Under the pieces are notes generated by a model. It searched no databases. It was not told where the DNA came from and was given only the letters and a program-made list of their open reading frames with translations. Shown here in pieces: positions 16,535 through 24,999 of a stretch of DNA of 64,000 nucleotides. Source of the stretch: Desulfurobacterium pacificum (GTDB lineage: Bacteria > Aquificota > Aquificia > Desulfurobacteriales > Desulfurobacteriaceae). How positions within the stretch are numbered: the first letter of the stretch is position 1; every line of letters begins with the position of its first letter. The stretch covers positions 227,043 to 291,042 of the forward strand of contig NZ_FXUB01000002.1 of NCBI RefSeq assembly GCF_900182835.1, in the 5' to 3' direction. The position numbers and the translations under genes are program-made.

Positions 16535-17731
16535 ATGGATATAAATAGGGAAATATTGAGGATTTCTAAAGATATTTTTGAAGATACAGTAGCCTGGAGA
16601 AGGCATTTGCGTATGTATCCGGAGCTTTCCGGGCAGGAGTATGAAACTGCGGAGTTTGTAGCTAAAAAGTTAAGAGAGTTTGGAGTTGATGAAGTAATAG
16701 AAGGGTTTGCTGGTTCTACGGCTGTTGTTGGGATTATCAAAGGAAGTGGAAAAAAAGAAGTGGCGTTAAGGGCAGATATGGACGCTCTTGCCGGTGAAGG
16801 TAGAATAGAGAAGCCTTACGCTTCGCGCGTTTCAGGAGTTGCTCATCTTTGTGGGCATGACGCTCATACGGCTATGCTTTTGGGTGCTGCGAAGACTCTT
16901 GTTGAAATTAAAAGTTATTTAAAAGGTAGCGTAAAACTTATTTTTCAACCGTGTGAGGAAAAGAGTGAATGTAGCGGAGCGAGGTTTTTAATTGAAAACG
17001 GCGTTTTAACGCCTGAGACTGAGGCGATATTTGGTCTTCACGTTTCACCGGAGTTAAAAACCGGTATTGTGGGAATAAAAAAAGGTGTTGTTTTGGCGTC
17101 TGCTGACTTTTTTAACGTTAGAGTTGAAGGAAAAAGTGCTCACGCTTCAAAACCACACAAAGGTAGAGACCCGATTGTCGCGGCCTGCGAGATGGTTTCT
17201 TCCATTTATCACGTTGTAAGCAGATTTATTGACCCTCTTGAACCTGCTGTTATTTCTGTTGGAAAGATAGCCGGCGGTTATGCAGAAAACGTGATTCCTG
17301 ACTCTGTTGAGTTTGAAGGAACTTACAGGACTTTGTCTGGAAATGTTAGAAAGCTGATTGCCAGAAAATTGGAGGAAATCGTTAAAGGATTGGCTGTTGC
17401 TTATGGGGTAGAAGCTAGTTTGACAATTAAAGAGGGTAATCCGCCTCTTATGAATGATGACCGTTTAATTGAGTTAGTTAAAAAGATTTCGATTGATATG
17501 TTTTCTAAAAAAGGTGTCGTTGAGCTTGAGAGACCTTCTATGGGAGGGGAGGATTTTGCCTTTTATCTGGAAAAAATCCCCGGCGTCTTCATCAGGCTCG
17601 GAACGGGAAATAAAGAGAAGGGGACTACCTATCCCCTTCACAGCTCGAAGTTTGACATTGATGAAGATGCTTTGTGGGTTGGCACTGCTCTTTATTCAGC
17701 TTTTGCCGTTAGTTTTTTGATGAGCCTTTAA
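16535..17731 (+). CDS. M20-family amidohydrolase
   Basis: 398 residues. Metal-dependent hydrolase of the M20D group (hippurate, IAA-amino acid or N-acetyl-diaminopimelate deacylases). Visible: LRADMDALAGEG, HLCGHDAHTAMLLGAA (metal His and Asp), LIFQPCEEKSECSGARFLIE (metal Glu), IFGLHVSPEL and MGGEDFAFYLEKIPG. It starts at ATG 16535 after GGGAGG; the longer frame back to 16439 would run into pyrE and adds a Cys-rich stretch unlike the family. Substrate could be an N-acylated amino acid or an acyl lysine/DAP intermediate; neighbours do not decide it. The 3' end overlaps the convergent RND gene by 23 bases. Confidence 0.85.
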   Translation: MDINREILRISKDIFEDTVAWRRHLRMYPELSGQEYETAEFVAKKLREFGVDEVIEGFAGSTAVVGIIKGSGKKEVALRADMDALAGEGRIEKPYASRVSGVAHLCGHDAHTAMLLGAAKTLVEIKSYLKGSVKLIFQPCEEKSECSGARFLIENGVLTPETEAIFGLHVSPELKTGIVGIKKGVVLASADFFNVRVEGKSAHASKPHKGRDPIVAACEMVSSIYHVVSRFIDPLEPAVISVGKIAGGYAENVIPDSVEFEGTYRTLSGNVRKLIARKLEEIVKGLAVAYGVEASLTIKEGNPPLMNDDRLIELVKKISIDMFSKKGVVELERPSMGGEDFAFYLEKIPGVFIRLGTGNKEKGTTYPLHSSKFDIDEDALWVGTALYSAFAVSFLMSL

Positions 17732-20700
17732 TCAGCATTTTTCCTATCTGCTTTATGTCTTCTATTACGGAAACAACTACCGGGACGAAGACGAGGGTCA
17801 TAAATGTTCCTATAAGTAAACCGCCTATTGCTACGACTGCTAATGGTGCGAGCCTTTCAAGTCCTAAAGCCCAACCAAGTGCTATTGGAATCATTCCAAC
17901 GCTTGTGCCAAACGCTGTCATAAGAACAGGACGCGTTCTTATCTTTATACTTTCAATAATTGCTTTCTTTGTTTCCAGTCCTTTTTCCTTTGCCATCTTT
18001 ATAAAGTCAATGAGCAAAATGGAGTTTTTAACGATTATTCCTGCCAGTAAAATCATTCCCATAAATGAGGGCATACATTGCGGTTTGTGAGTTATGAGCA
18101 TTGAGAACGCAGCACCTATAAGGGCAGGCGGAATTGCTGCAATGATTGAGATTGGATACGCGAAAGAGGAAAACGCAGGAACCAGCGAGAAGTAAAGAAG
18201 GATAATTCCGATTATCAGGGATTTCATCAATCGCTTGAAGCTTTCGTTCATCTGTTTAATTTCGCCTTCGTGAGATATGCCGTAGCCTGGCGGCAGATTA
18301 ATAAACTTTTTCTCTAACTTGTTGACCTGCTCCTGCAGTATCGTTGTTGGCGTTGTTGACCTGTATCCTTCAACGTCTAAAGTATTCTTAAGGTCTTTAT
18401 GTGTAATTACGCTCTGCGTTCTTTCTTCTTTAACTTTTGCAAAATAAGATAGCGGAATGAATCCTTTCTTTGTAGGTATCGGAAGGTTCTGAAGCTTTTC
18501 TACTGCATCTCTTTTGTTCTTTGGCAGTATAAGTTTTATTGTAAGTCCGTTTTCCATGGGAACAACGAATGATGAAGCAGGTATGCCTTTTACAAATCCA
18601 CCGATGTATTCTGCGATTTGCAGTGGTGTGAGTCCGAATTGGGCTGCTTTGTGGGAGTCAACTTGAAGTATTAGTTCTTTTTTGTCCATATACCAGTTTC
18701 TTGAAACAGACGTTAGACCCTTTACTTTATACATAAGGGAAAGCAGTTTATTTCCTATCTGGTCAAGTATGTGAGGGTCTTTTCCATAAATCATTTCATC
18801 TATTGTTGCTTTAATGGAAGAAAGAGGTGTAGCGCCATAGTCCATTACGTTTACGTATCTTAATCCAGGTATTTTTGAGAACTTCTTTCTTAATTTGTCT
18901 TCTATCTGCCATATCGTTTCCTTTCTGTGAAACCTATCTATAAACTGGACGGTCATTTCTATTTGCTGAGGCGTTTTTCCGCTTCCAAAAGACAGGACGC
19001 CTGGTTCAGAGCCTATAGTTGAGGATACTCTTATTATTCCGGGCATTGAGTAGAGGATTTTTTCCATTTTGGAGAGAATATCTTCCGTTTTTTGCAGTGA
19101 TGTGTTTGAATCTGCTTCTGCTCTGACTATGACTATTCCCGTATCCATAGGGGGCATCAGGTCTCTACCTAATATGGGAATAACGTTTTTCATCGTTAGG
19201 ACGAAGAGCATGAAAAACATCATTATAAACGGCATTCTGAAGAAGGGTTTCTTGAGTTTGAGTAGCGGCGTTACCAGAGAAACGTAGAAGTCTCTCAACC
19301 TGTAAACGAAGCCTTTGACGTAGTAGTCGTAAACTTTCCTTTCTAAGAAGTTCTTGTCGGGCGTTTTCTTCAGTATGTAAGGGGCTACTATGGGGATTAT
19401 CGTCATTGCCACCACGTAGGAAACTAAAAGAGCAATAATCAGAGTGAGGGAGAGGGGGCGGAGGATTTTTTGAACGTAACCGCCGACAAATACTATCGGA
19501 AGAAGCATTACTACAGTCGTGTAGGTTCCGGAGAGAACCGCTAACATTACTTCCTGCGTTCCATCTATACACGCCGTTTTTATGTCTTTCTTCAGCTCAA
19601 AGTAGTGTCTTTCTATATTTTCAAGAACAACGACGGCATCGTCTGTGAGCATTCCTAACGCTAATATTACTGCCGTGAGCGTAACGATGTTAAAGTTAAA
19701 TCCGAAGAGCCACATTAAACCAATCGTTATCAGGTAGGTAATCGGAATTGAGAAGAAGGACACTATGAGCATTCTGATATTTGCCAAAAAGAGAAATATG
19801 ACTAAAAGGGTCATTATTATTGCGTCTCTTAACGATTCAAGCATGTTTTTGTTTGATAGCTTAATCATCCACTCTTGAGTGAACGGGATTTCAAACTTCA
19901 GGTAGGGGTATTCTTTTTCAAGTTTTGGAAGGAAATGCATAACCGATTCTATTGCCGGGAGTTCGTAACCTTTCGGTGAGCGCAGTATAGAGATACCTAT
20001 TGCTGGTTTTCCGTTACCGTGGTAGGCAGACATTCTCTCTGCGTATCCCCACTTAACTTTTGCAACATCTTTTAAGTAAACGCCTGGTTTTATCAGTATG
20101 TTTTTAAGGTCTTCTATCCTTTCTGCTTCGTCCTTTATTTTCAGGACTACCATACCGTTTTTGTTGATTATCAACCCTGTCGGAAAGTTTCTGTTGTTGT
20201 CTCTTACAGCTTTAAGCAGTTGATTGAGAGTTATTCCGTATTTAGCCATTTTCAAATAATCCGGCAGGATTTCAACTTCTCTTTCATATCCGCCGAATAC
20301 TTCTACATCTGAAACGTTTGGAAGGTTGAGTAGCTGGTCTTTTATTTCGTTTTCTGCTAATTCTCTTACCTGTGCGAGCGTTAAACCGCTTCCTTTTCTG
20401 GGATAGACGGCTAATATCATTACCGGCTTTGTTGCATCCGTTACCTTGTAAACCTGAGGGGGAAGGATGTCTTTGGGGAGTTTTGAGATTATTTTTGATA
20501 GTTCGTTTGAGACGTCCGTTGCTGCCGCGTCTATATCTTTTTTGTAGGAAAATTCGACAGTTACTACGGAAACTTCGTCTTTTGATACCGAATCTACAGT
20601 TCTTACGAGAGAAAGGGTTTTGAGGTGCTGTTCTATCGGGCGGGTGATGTGAGCTGCAACGTCTGAAGCTGATGCACCAGGTTCAACGGTTACCACTGCT

Positions 20701-20837
20701 ACCGTCGGTCTGTTGGCATCTGGGAAGAACTTTCTGGGTATTTCTTTAAATCCGATTATTCCTATTACGGAAAATAGCAGGAGAAACGCTAAAACGGCGT
20801 GGGGTTTTTCTATGTACCACTTGACGATTTTATTCAT
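17709..20837 (-). CDS. RND efflux pump inner-membrane transporter (HAE1-like)
   Basis: 1042 residues, the standard RND length, with a first transmembrane helix near residues 12-30, two large periplasmic loops and 12 helices in two halves. The proton-relay pair sits in LGMLTDDAVVVLENIERH (about D399-D400), as in drug/hydrophobe pumps rather than heavy-metal pumps. AEADSNTSLQKTEDILSKM and the C-terminal GTSVGMIPIALGWALGLERL also fit. It pumps substrates through the adaptor at 20830 and the TolC-type channel at 22008, all in one operon with overlapping ends. Substrate unknown; the divergent ArsR gene suggests a stress-linked function. Confidence 0.92.
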   Translation of the reverse strand: MNKIVKWYIEKPHAVLAFLLLFSVIGIIGFKEIPRKFFPDANRPTVAVVTVEPGASASDVAAHITRPIEQHLKTLSLVRTVDSVSKDEVSVVTVEFSYKKDIDAAATDVSNELSKIISKLPKDILPPQVYKVTDATKPVMILAVYPRKGSGLTLAQVRELAENEIKDQLLNLPNVSDVEVFGGYEREVEILPDYLKMAKYGITLNQLLKAVRDNNRNFPTGLIINKNGMVVLKIKDEAERIEDLKNILIKPGVYLKDVAKVKWGYAERMSAYHGNGKPAIGISILRSPKGYELPAIESVMHFLPKLEKEYPYLKFEIPFTQEWMIKLSNKNMLESLRDAIIMTLLVIFLFLANIRMLIVSFFSIPITYLITIGLMWLFGFNFNIVTLTAVILALGMLTDDAVVVLENIERHYFELKKDIKTACIDGTQEVMLAVLSGTYTTVVMLLPIVFVGGYVQKILRPLSLTLIIALLVSYVVAMTIIPIVAPYILKKTPDKNFLERKVYDYYVKGFVYRLRDFYVSLVTPLLKLKKPFFRMPFIMMFFMLFVLTMKNVIPILGRDLMPPMDTGIVIVRAEADSNTSLQKTEDILSKMEKILYSMPGIIRVSSTIGSEPGVLSFGSGKTPQQIEMTVQFIDRFHRKETIWQIEDKLRKKFSKIPGLRYVNVMDYGATPLSSIKATIDEMIYGKDPHILDQIGNKLLSLMYKVKGLTSVSRNWYMDKKELILQVDSHKAAQFGLTPLQIAEYIGGFVKGIPASSFVVPMENGLTIKLILPKNKRDAVEKLQNLPIPTKKGFIPLSYFAKVKEERTQSVITHKDLKNTLDVEGYRSTTPTTILQEQVNKLEKKFINLPPGYGISHEGEIKQMNESFKRLMKSLIIGIILLYFSLVPAFSSFAYPISIIAAIPPALIGAAFSMLITHKPQCMPSFMGMILLAGIIVKNSILLIDFIKMAKEKGLETKKAIIESIKIRTRPVLMTAFGTSVGMIPIALGWALGLERLAPLAVVAIGGLLIGTFMTLVFVPVVVSVIEDIKQIGKMLIKGSSKN

Positions 20838-22011
20838 CGTTTCCCTCTATTGGCAAAACTTTGTTGAACCTTAAGATTTCTAAAAGCTTGCTCTCTCTGC
20901 CTGTGGCAACGATATCGCCGGGTTTTAGATTTCCTTTAACAACTGCCTTTCCGTTTGCTTCTAACAAGACTTTTACTTTTACGGGTTGAACTTTTCTGTT
21001 GTTTACCTTTATAACAACTACTTCATTTTTCAGGTGAAGCAGGGCACTTATTGGAACTACTGTGCCTTTGGCTTTTTTGCCTTTTAGGGTAACGATTACG
21101 TTTTCGCCCGGCTTTACTGTCCCTTTTGTTACTTTTACTTCTACTGTATAGAGTCCGTTTACTGGATTGGCTGCCGGATAGATTTTTGTGACTACGCCTT
21201 CGGCGCCGTTTTCAAATTTAGCTGTGCTATTTATTTCAACCGACTTTGCTTCTGAAGGCGGGAGGTTTACTAAAACGCGCATTCCTTTTTCTGGATAGAA
21301 GACTTTTAACAGCGGTTTGCCTGGAGCTGCCAGGTCACCTTCGTGAGCTAAAACTGTTGCTACTATGCCGTTTTCTACTGCTTTTATTGTGGTGTATTTG
21401 AGCTTTGACTGGAGGGAGGAGATTTGGTGGAGGATGGAGGATTTTTCTGCGTTTAAGCCTTTTACTTTATAGTCAAGGCTTTCTACCTTTGCCTTTGCAG
21501 TAGCGTAAGCGTTCTCAGCCTTTTCGACCGCTGTGTGGGGCACTGCACCTTTTGAATATAAGAATTGTTCTCTTTTAAGTTCTGTTTTTGCGTTTTTGAG
21601 TATCGTTTCAGCAGCTCTTTTATCTATCAGGGCAGCTTTGATTTCTGCGTCTATCGTTTTGAGTTTTGCCTTAAGAGATTTAATTGATTCCTTTATTTGA
21701 GAGTCGTCTATTTTTACCAGCGTTTCGCCTTTTTTGAAGGTGTCGCCTTCTTTTTTATAAACCTTTTCAACCGTTCCGGCTATTGTTGTTGAAATGGTTG
21801 CGTAGCTGTAACTTTCGGCTTTGCCTAAATACTTTATTTTTTGAATTAGTGCTCCCTGCTTTACTTTTGCTACCACAACTGGTATTGGTGGTCTTTGAGG
21901 TGTGGGAGTAGAAGCTATTTCCTGCTTTCGTTTTGCTATTGCTGTAGCTCCTAAAATCACTCCGCCGACTACTATTAAGATAAAGATTATCCATGCTATT
22001 CTACTTTTCAT
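20830..22011 (-). CDS. RND periplasmic adaptor (membrane fusion protein)
   Basis: 393 residues. N-terminal membrane anchor AWIIFILIVVGGVILGATAI, then a biotinyl-lipoyl half (GTVEKVYKKEGDTFKKGETL), a long alpha-helical hairpin around residues 95-200 rich in Lys, Glu and Ala, the second lipoyl half and a beta-barrel domain. It bridges the RND pump and the TolC channel. Its end overlaps the RND gene by eight bases and its start overlaps the TolC gene stop by four. Confidence 0.9.
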   Translation of the reverse strand: MKSRIAWIIFILIVVGGVILGATAIAKRKQEIASTPTPQRPPIPVVVAKVKQGALIQKIKYLGKAESYSYATISTTIAGTVEKVYKKEGDTFKKGETLVKIDDSQIKESIKSLKAKLKTIDAEIKAALIDKRAAETILKNAKTELKREQFLYSKGAVPHTAVEKAENAYATAKAKVESLDYKVKGLNAEKSSILHQISSLQSKLKYTTIKAVENGIVATVLAHEGDLAAPGKPLLKVFYPEKGMRVLVNLPPSEAKSVEINSTAKFENGAEGVVTKIYPAANPVNGLYTVEVKVTKGTVKPGENVIVTLKGKKAKGTVVPISALLHLKNEVVVIKVNNRKVQPVKVKVLLEANGKAVVKGNLKPGDIVATGRESKLLEILRFNKVLPIEGNDE

Positions 22012-23291
22012 CTTATCTCTCCGCCGTTTATGATGGTTTCTATTTTTCTTCTGATAATTTCTTCTTTGTAAATGGCAGCCTTGAGTGCTGCTTCTGCCAT
22101 AAACCTTTTCGATTTAGCTAATAGAAGGTGTTCCATGCTTCCCTTACCGCTGTCGTATTTAAGCTGTTCTACTCTTTCTGTTTCTTTTGCTAAGGCTACT
22201 TCTTTTTTAAGAGCTTTTATTTCAGATTGGGTGTATTTGTATTCGGAAATTGCCTGTGACAGCTGGTTTTTAAGGTTGATTTCTTCAGCTTTAACTTCTT
22301 GCTTCTTGGCTAGTTCGTTTAGTTTGGCGCTTTCTATGTCCTTGTATTTTTTGCCTGCTGTGAAAATGGGAAAGGAAACAAATAGAGCTGCGAAGCCGTA
22401 AGGTTCGTTTTCTGATGAGTCAAATCCGTAATTTCTTGTATAGGAAGCTTTAAAGGTTATTTTGAGTCCGTACTTTGCTTTTGTAAGAACCGTTTCTTTC
22501 TTGGATATTTCCGTTTCCTGTTTTTTGAGTTCTATTAGTTTGTTGTTTTTGAGAAGCTGAGAGTAGAGGATTTTTTCAGGTGGTAAAGGCTTTTGAGCTA
22601 TGGTTACCGGTTCTACTGAGCTGATTTTTATTCCGGTCAGGTTTTGAAGTATGGTTAGCATCGTATTTTCTTCGCTTTTTACCTTTTCTATTTCGGATTG
22701 AACTTTTGCTATGTCGTATTCAACTTTTAAGAGGTCAACCTTGGCAAATTTTCCAGCTTTTATGCCTGTTTCAACGTCACTTTTGAGTTTTTCAAGGCTT
22801 TTTAGGTAGCTTTTTAGGGAATTTTCCTGTGCTTTAAGGGCGAGGTAGGTGAGGTATGCCGTGTCAACCTGGTATTTTAAGGTCCATTTTAGGTAGCTTT
22901 TTTGGGTGTCAACGGATTTGGCGCGTAAGGAGAAGAGGAGGGAGGTGAGGGGGATTTTGCCGCCCTGATATATAGGTGCAAAGTATTCTATTCCGTAAGA
23001 TAGTTTGTCTTGGTCAAAAGGTGGTGGGTTGAGAGGTGAAGGGAGTGTGGACATGGGAACAAGCATATTTTTTCTGTTGTAGTGTAAGAAACTTCCAGTT
23101 ATGTTTGCTGTTCCAAAGCGTTCTTTTTTTATAAGTTCTTTTTTCTTTAAGAAACTTTCTTTTCTTTTATTGAGTGCTTTTATTAGTGGATAGTTTTTAA
23201 CTGTTAGGTTTTCTGCTTGCTTTAAGGTTATAGCACTGGAGTTATGAATGCTTGTTAATAGTAATGCTATTAAGGTTAATGCCTTCTTCAT
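22008..23291 (-). CDS. TolC-family outer-membrane efflux channel
   Basis: 427 residues with an N-terminal signal peptide (MKKALTLIALLLTSIHNSSA) followed by ITLKQAENLTVKNYPLIKAL, the typical TolC start. The protein has two repeats of long amphipathic helices, for example LKSYLKSLEKLKSDVETGIK and ESAKLNELAKKQEVKAEEIN. It forms the trimeric exit duct of the RND system and is the first gene of that operon. Its promoter is at 23322-23350. Confidence 0.9.
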   Translation of the reverse strand: MKKALTLIALLLTSIHNSSAITLKQAENLTVKNYPLIKALNKRKESFLKKKELIKKERFGTANITGSFLHYNRKNMLVPMSTLPSPLNPPPFDQDKLSYGIEYFAPIYQGGKIPLTSLLFSLRAKSVDTQKSYLKWTLKYQVDTAYLTYLALKAQENSLKSYLKSLEKLKSDVETGIKAGKFAKVDLLKVEYDIAKVQSEIEKVKSEENTMLTILQNLTGIKISSVEPVTIAQKPLPPEKILYSQLLKNNKLIELKKQETEISKKETVLTKAKYGLKITFKASYTRNYGFDSSENEPYGFAALFVSFPIFTAGKKYKDIESAKLNELAKKQEVKAEEINLKNQLSQAISEYKYTQSEIKALKKEVALAKETERVEQLKYDSGKGSMEHLLLAKSKRFMAEAALKAAIYKEEIIRRKIETIINGGEIR

Positions 23292-23321
23292 TGTTATCTC
23301 CGTTGCATTAATCGTAGTTGG

Positions 23322-23350
23322 AGTATATATTAAGTCATCAATTTAGTCAA
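23322..23350 (-). promoter_or_regulatory. Promoter of the RND efflux operon
   Basis: On the minus strand TTGACT (23345-23350) and TATACT (23322-23327) are 17 bases apart, a good sigma-70 promoter. It faces the TolC-family gene that begins at 23291 and lies back to back with the ArsR gene, so an ArsR-type repressor binding here could control both directions. Confidence 0.75.
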
Positions 23351-23405
23351 TGGTATAAACAATGTTGATATTCTGTAAGTATGAACAATTTTGAAAGAAA
23401 ATGAA

Positions 23406-23419
23406 TTGATTTAAATCAA
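23406..23419. promoter_or_regulatory. Perfect 14-bp palindrome with FNR/ANR-type consensus
   Basis: TTGATTTAAATCAA is a perfect inverted repeat and matches the CRP/FNR-family consensus TTGAT-N4-ATCAA exactly. It lies 15 bases before the ArsR-family ATG and 115 bases before the efflux operon. It could be an oxygen- or redox-dependent site, or the ArsR protein's own operator. Confidence 0.55.
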
Positions 23420-23433
23420 GCGAGGAGATAGTT

Positions 23434-23793
23434 ATGGAAAAAGAGTTAGAAATGATAAAGCTGTTGTCCGACATTACACGTTTTAGGATATTTAAAATGC
23501 TTCAACACAGACCTGCTTTTGTTTGTGAAATTACATACGTTCTAAATTTGACTATGGCTACAGTTTCCATCCACCTTTCAAAGTTGAAAACGTTTGGAAT
23601 AGTGTCTTCGGAGAGAGAAGGTAACAAAATAAAGTATTTCCTTACAGAGCCTAAGGGAGAGAAGAAGCTAATATTTGACATGTTTATGAAGTTGGGTGAG
23701 AACTGGAAAATTGTTAAGAGTGATAGGAAACAACTTGATTCCCTTAAGCTTGAAGAAGTGTGTCCATCAAAGGATAAGGAGGATAAAAGGTGA
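23434..23793 (+). CDS. ArsR-family transcriptional regulator with two cysteines
   Basis: 119 residues with the winged-helix ArsR fold: LLSDITRFRIFKML, recognition helix MATVSIHLSKLKTFGIV and wing SSEREGNKIKYFL. Only two cysteines are present: C31 in FVCEI, near the alpha-3 thiol position of the family, and C110 in the C-terminal tail (EEVCPS). This pair recalls persulfide-sensing SqrR/BigR regulators, which use one Cys in the same area and one near the C-terminus; here the second is within an acidic/basic tail, so the analogy is inference. The gene overlaps the TauE/SafE permease gene by four bases and is followed by a rhodanese. ATG chosen after GGAG. Confidence 0.8.
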   Translation: MEKELEMIKLLSDITRFRIFKMLQHRPAFVCEITYVLNLTMATVSIHLSKLKTFGIVSSEREGNKIKYFLTEPKGEKKLIFDMFMKLGENWKIVKSDRKQLDSLKLEEVCPSKDKEDKR

Positions 23794-24521
23794 GTTTACT
23801 TGAAATTTCCTTAGCTTCTTTCATTACTTCTTTCATATTCGGGCTTGGAGGTATGGGTTCTGCGGTAGCTCTTATTCCCATTTTGGTTTTCATGGGCGTT
23901 CCTTTTCCTGTTGCGCGACCTGCAGGTTTGTTTACCAATTTTATATCTACGGCTTCAGCAACTATTCATAATCTAAAGGAAGGAATAGTAGATTTGAAAT
24001 TAGCGTTGCCGATAGTTATCTCTTCTATACTTTTTTCCCCAGTAGGTGCTTACGTTTCAAACCTTGTGCCAGAAAGAGTGGTTGGTATTGCTTTTACCTG
24101 TTTCCTGTTTTTTGCAGGCTTGATGGTTTATATACCTAAGAAAGGGGTCTTCAAGGAAGAGTCTTCAATTATTTTTCCTGTTGTGATAGGTGCTCTTGCG
24201 GGTTTTGTTTCAGGTTTTTTGGGAGTCGGTGGTGGTGGTTTAATATCTCCACTTCTAATAGTATTGGGGTTTAATCCCAAAAAAGTAGCTCCGGTGACGG
24301 CTTTTGCGGTTCCTTTTTCTTCAATTACAGGATTTTTAGCTTACTGGAAATTGGGAAAGGTAGATTGGAGTATTACTCTAAGTGCTGCTGTTCCTGCAAT
24401 TATCGCTGGTTATTTAGCAGCTTACATTACTCATAAGTATCTTAAACCGGTTCATGTAAAACGGATATTGGGAATTATTTTCTTTGTATTAGGTTTCAAG
24501 TTCTTGATGAAGTATATGTAA
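23790..24521 (+). CDS. TauE/SafE-family membrane permease (putative sulfite/organosulfonate exporter)
   Basis: 243 residues, two repeats of about four membrane helices each. Family hallmarks are the glycine-rich GLGGMGSAVALIPILVFMG in the first half and GFVSGFLGVGGGGLISPLLI in the second. TauE/SafE members export sulfite, sulfoacetate or related sulfur anions. GTG start at 23790, overlapping the ArsR stop, with GGAGG upstream. Gene neighbours (thiol ArsR and rhodanese) support a sulfur-detoxification role. Confidence 0.85.
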   Translation: MSLLEISLASFITSFIFGLGGMGSAVALIPILVFMGVPFPVARPAGLFTNFISTASATIHNLKEGIVDLKLALPIVISSILFSPVGAYVSNLVPERVVGIAFTCFLFFAGLMVYIPKKGVFKEESSIIFPVVIGALAGFVSGFLGVGGGGLISPLLIVLGFNPKKVAPVTAFAVPFSSITGFLAYWKLGKVDWSITLSAAVPAIIAGYLAAYITHKYLKPVHVKRILGIIFFVLGFKFLMKYM

Positions 24522-24558
24522 TGATAGAATTTCTCAAAAATTTGATTATGGAGGAAGT

Positions 24559-24906
24559 ATGGAAGTAAGAGATTTGTTGAAGAGAATGGATAGAAATTAC
24601 ATCAAGTCTGAATTTAAGATAGGAGCAGATAAGTTCTTTAAGTTGTGGGAAAGTGGAGAAGCTGTTCTATTAGATATTAGAACAGAAGAAGAGCTTGAGT
24701 TTATATCCATAAAAAATAGTATAAAAATACCTTTAAACCAACTTCCTGAACGAGTTAATGAGCTTCCGAAGGATAAGATTATAGCTGTATTCTGTCCAGG
24801 AAGAATTAGGGCTACAGTTGCTTACGTTTATTTGGTAACGGAAGGCTATAAAGCAAGAGTTCTAACTGCGACGTTTGACGATTTCGGAAAGTATCTTGCA
24901 CCATAA
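24559..24906 (+). CDS. Rhodanese-like sulfurtransferase
   Basis: 115 residues, a single rhodanese domain: VLLDIRTEEELEFISIKNSI (fold start) and the active-site loop FCPGRIRA with catalytic Cys. Such proteins carry sulfane sulfur as a Cys persulfide. An N-terminal extension of about 25 residues precedes the domain. GGAGG precedes the ATG. It follows the TauE/SafE permease by 37 bases and probably shares its transcript from the ArsR promoter. Confidence 0.88.
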   Translation: MEVRDLLKRMDRNYIKSEFKIGADKFFKLWESGEAVLLDIRTEEELEFISIKNSIKIPLNQLPERVNELPKDKIIAVFCPGRIRATVAYVYLVTEGYKARVLTATFDDFGKYLAP

Positions 24907-24938
24907 CAGAATTTAAATTCAAATATTTTCTTTAAAAC

Positions 24939-24968
24939 TTGACATTGGAAATATTAATGGTGTACTAT
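24939..24968 (+). promoter_or_regulatory. Promoter of the multiheme cytochrome cluster
   Basis: A perfect TTGACA (24939-24944) is followed after 18 bases by TACTAT (24963-24968), 31 bases before the GTG of the outer-membrane barrel gene. It is the only good promoter before about 9 kb of tightly packed cytochrome genes, so it likely drives them all. Confidence 0.6.
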
Positions 24969-24999
24969 CCTTTGTACAGCTTAGCGAGAGAGGGCTAAC

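Noticed and set aside
19165..19572. Minus-strand 135-residue frame inside the RND pump gene
   Set aside because: Out of frame with a clearly conserved gene, and its composition is unlike the neighbours.
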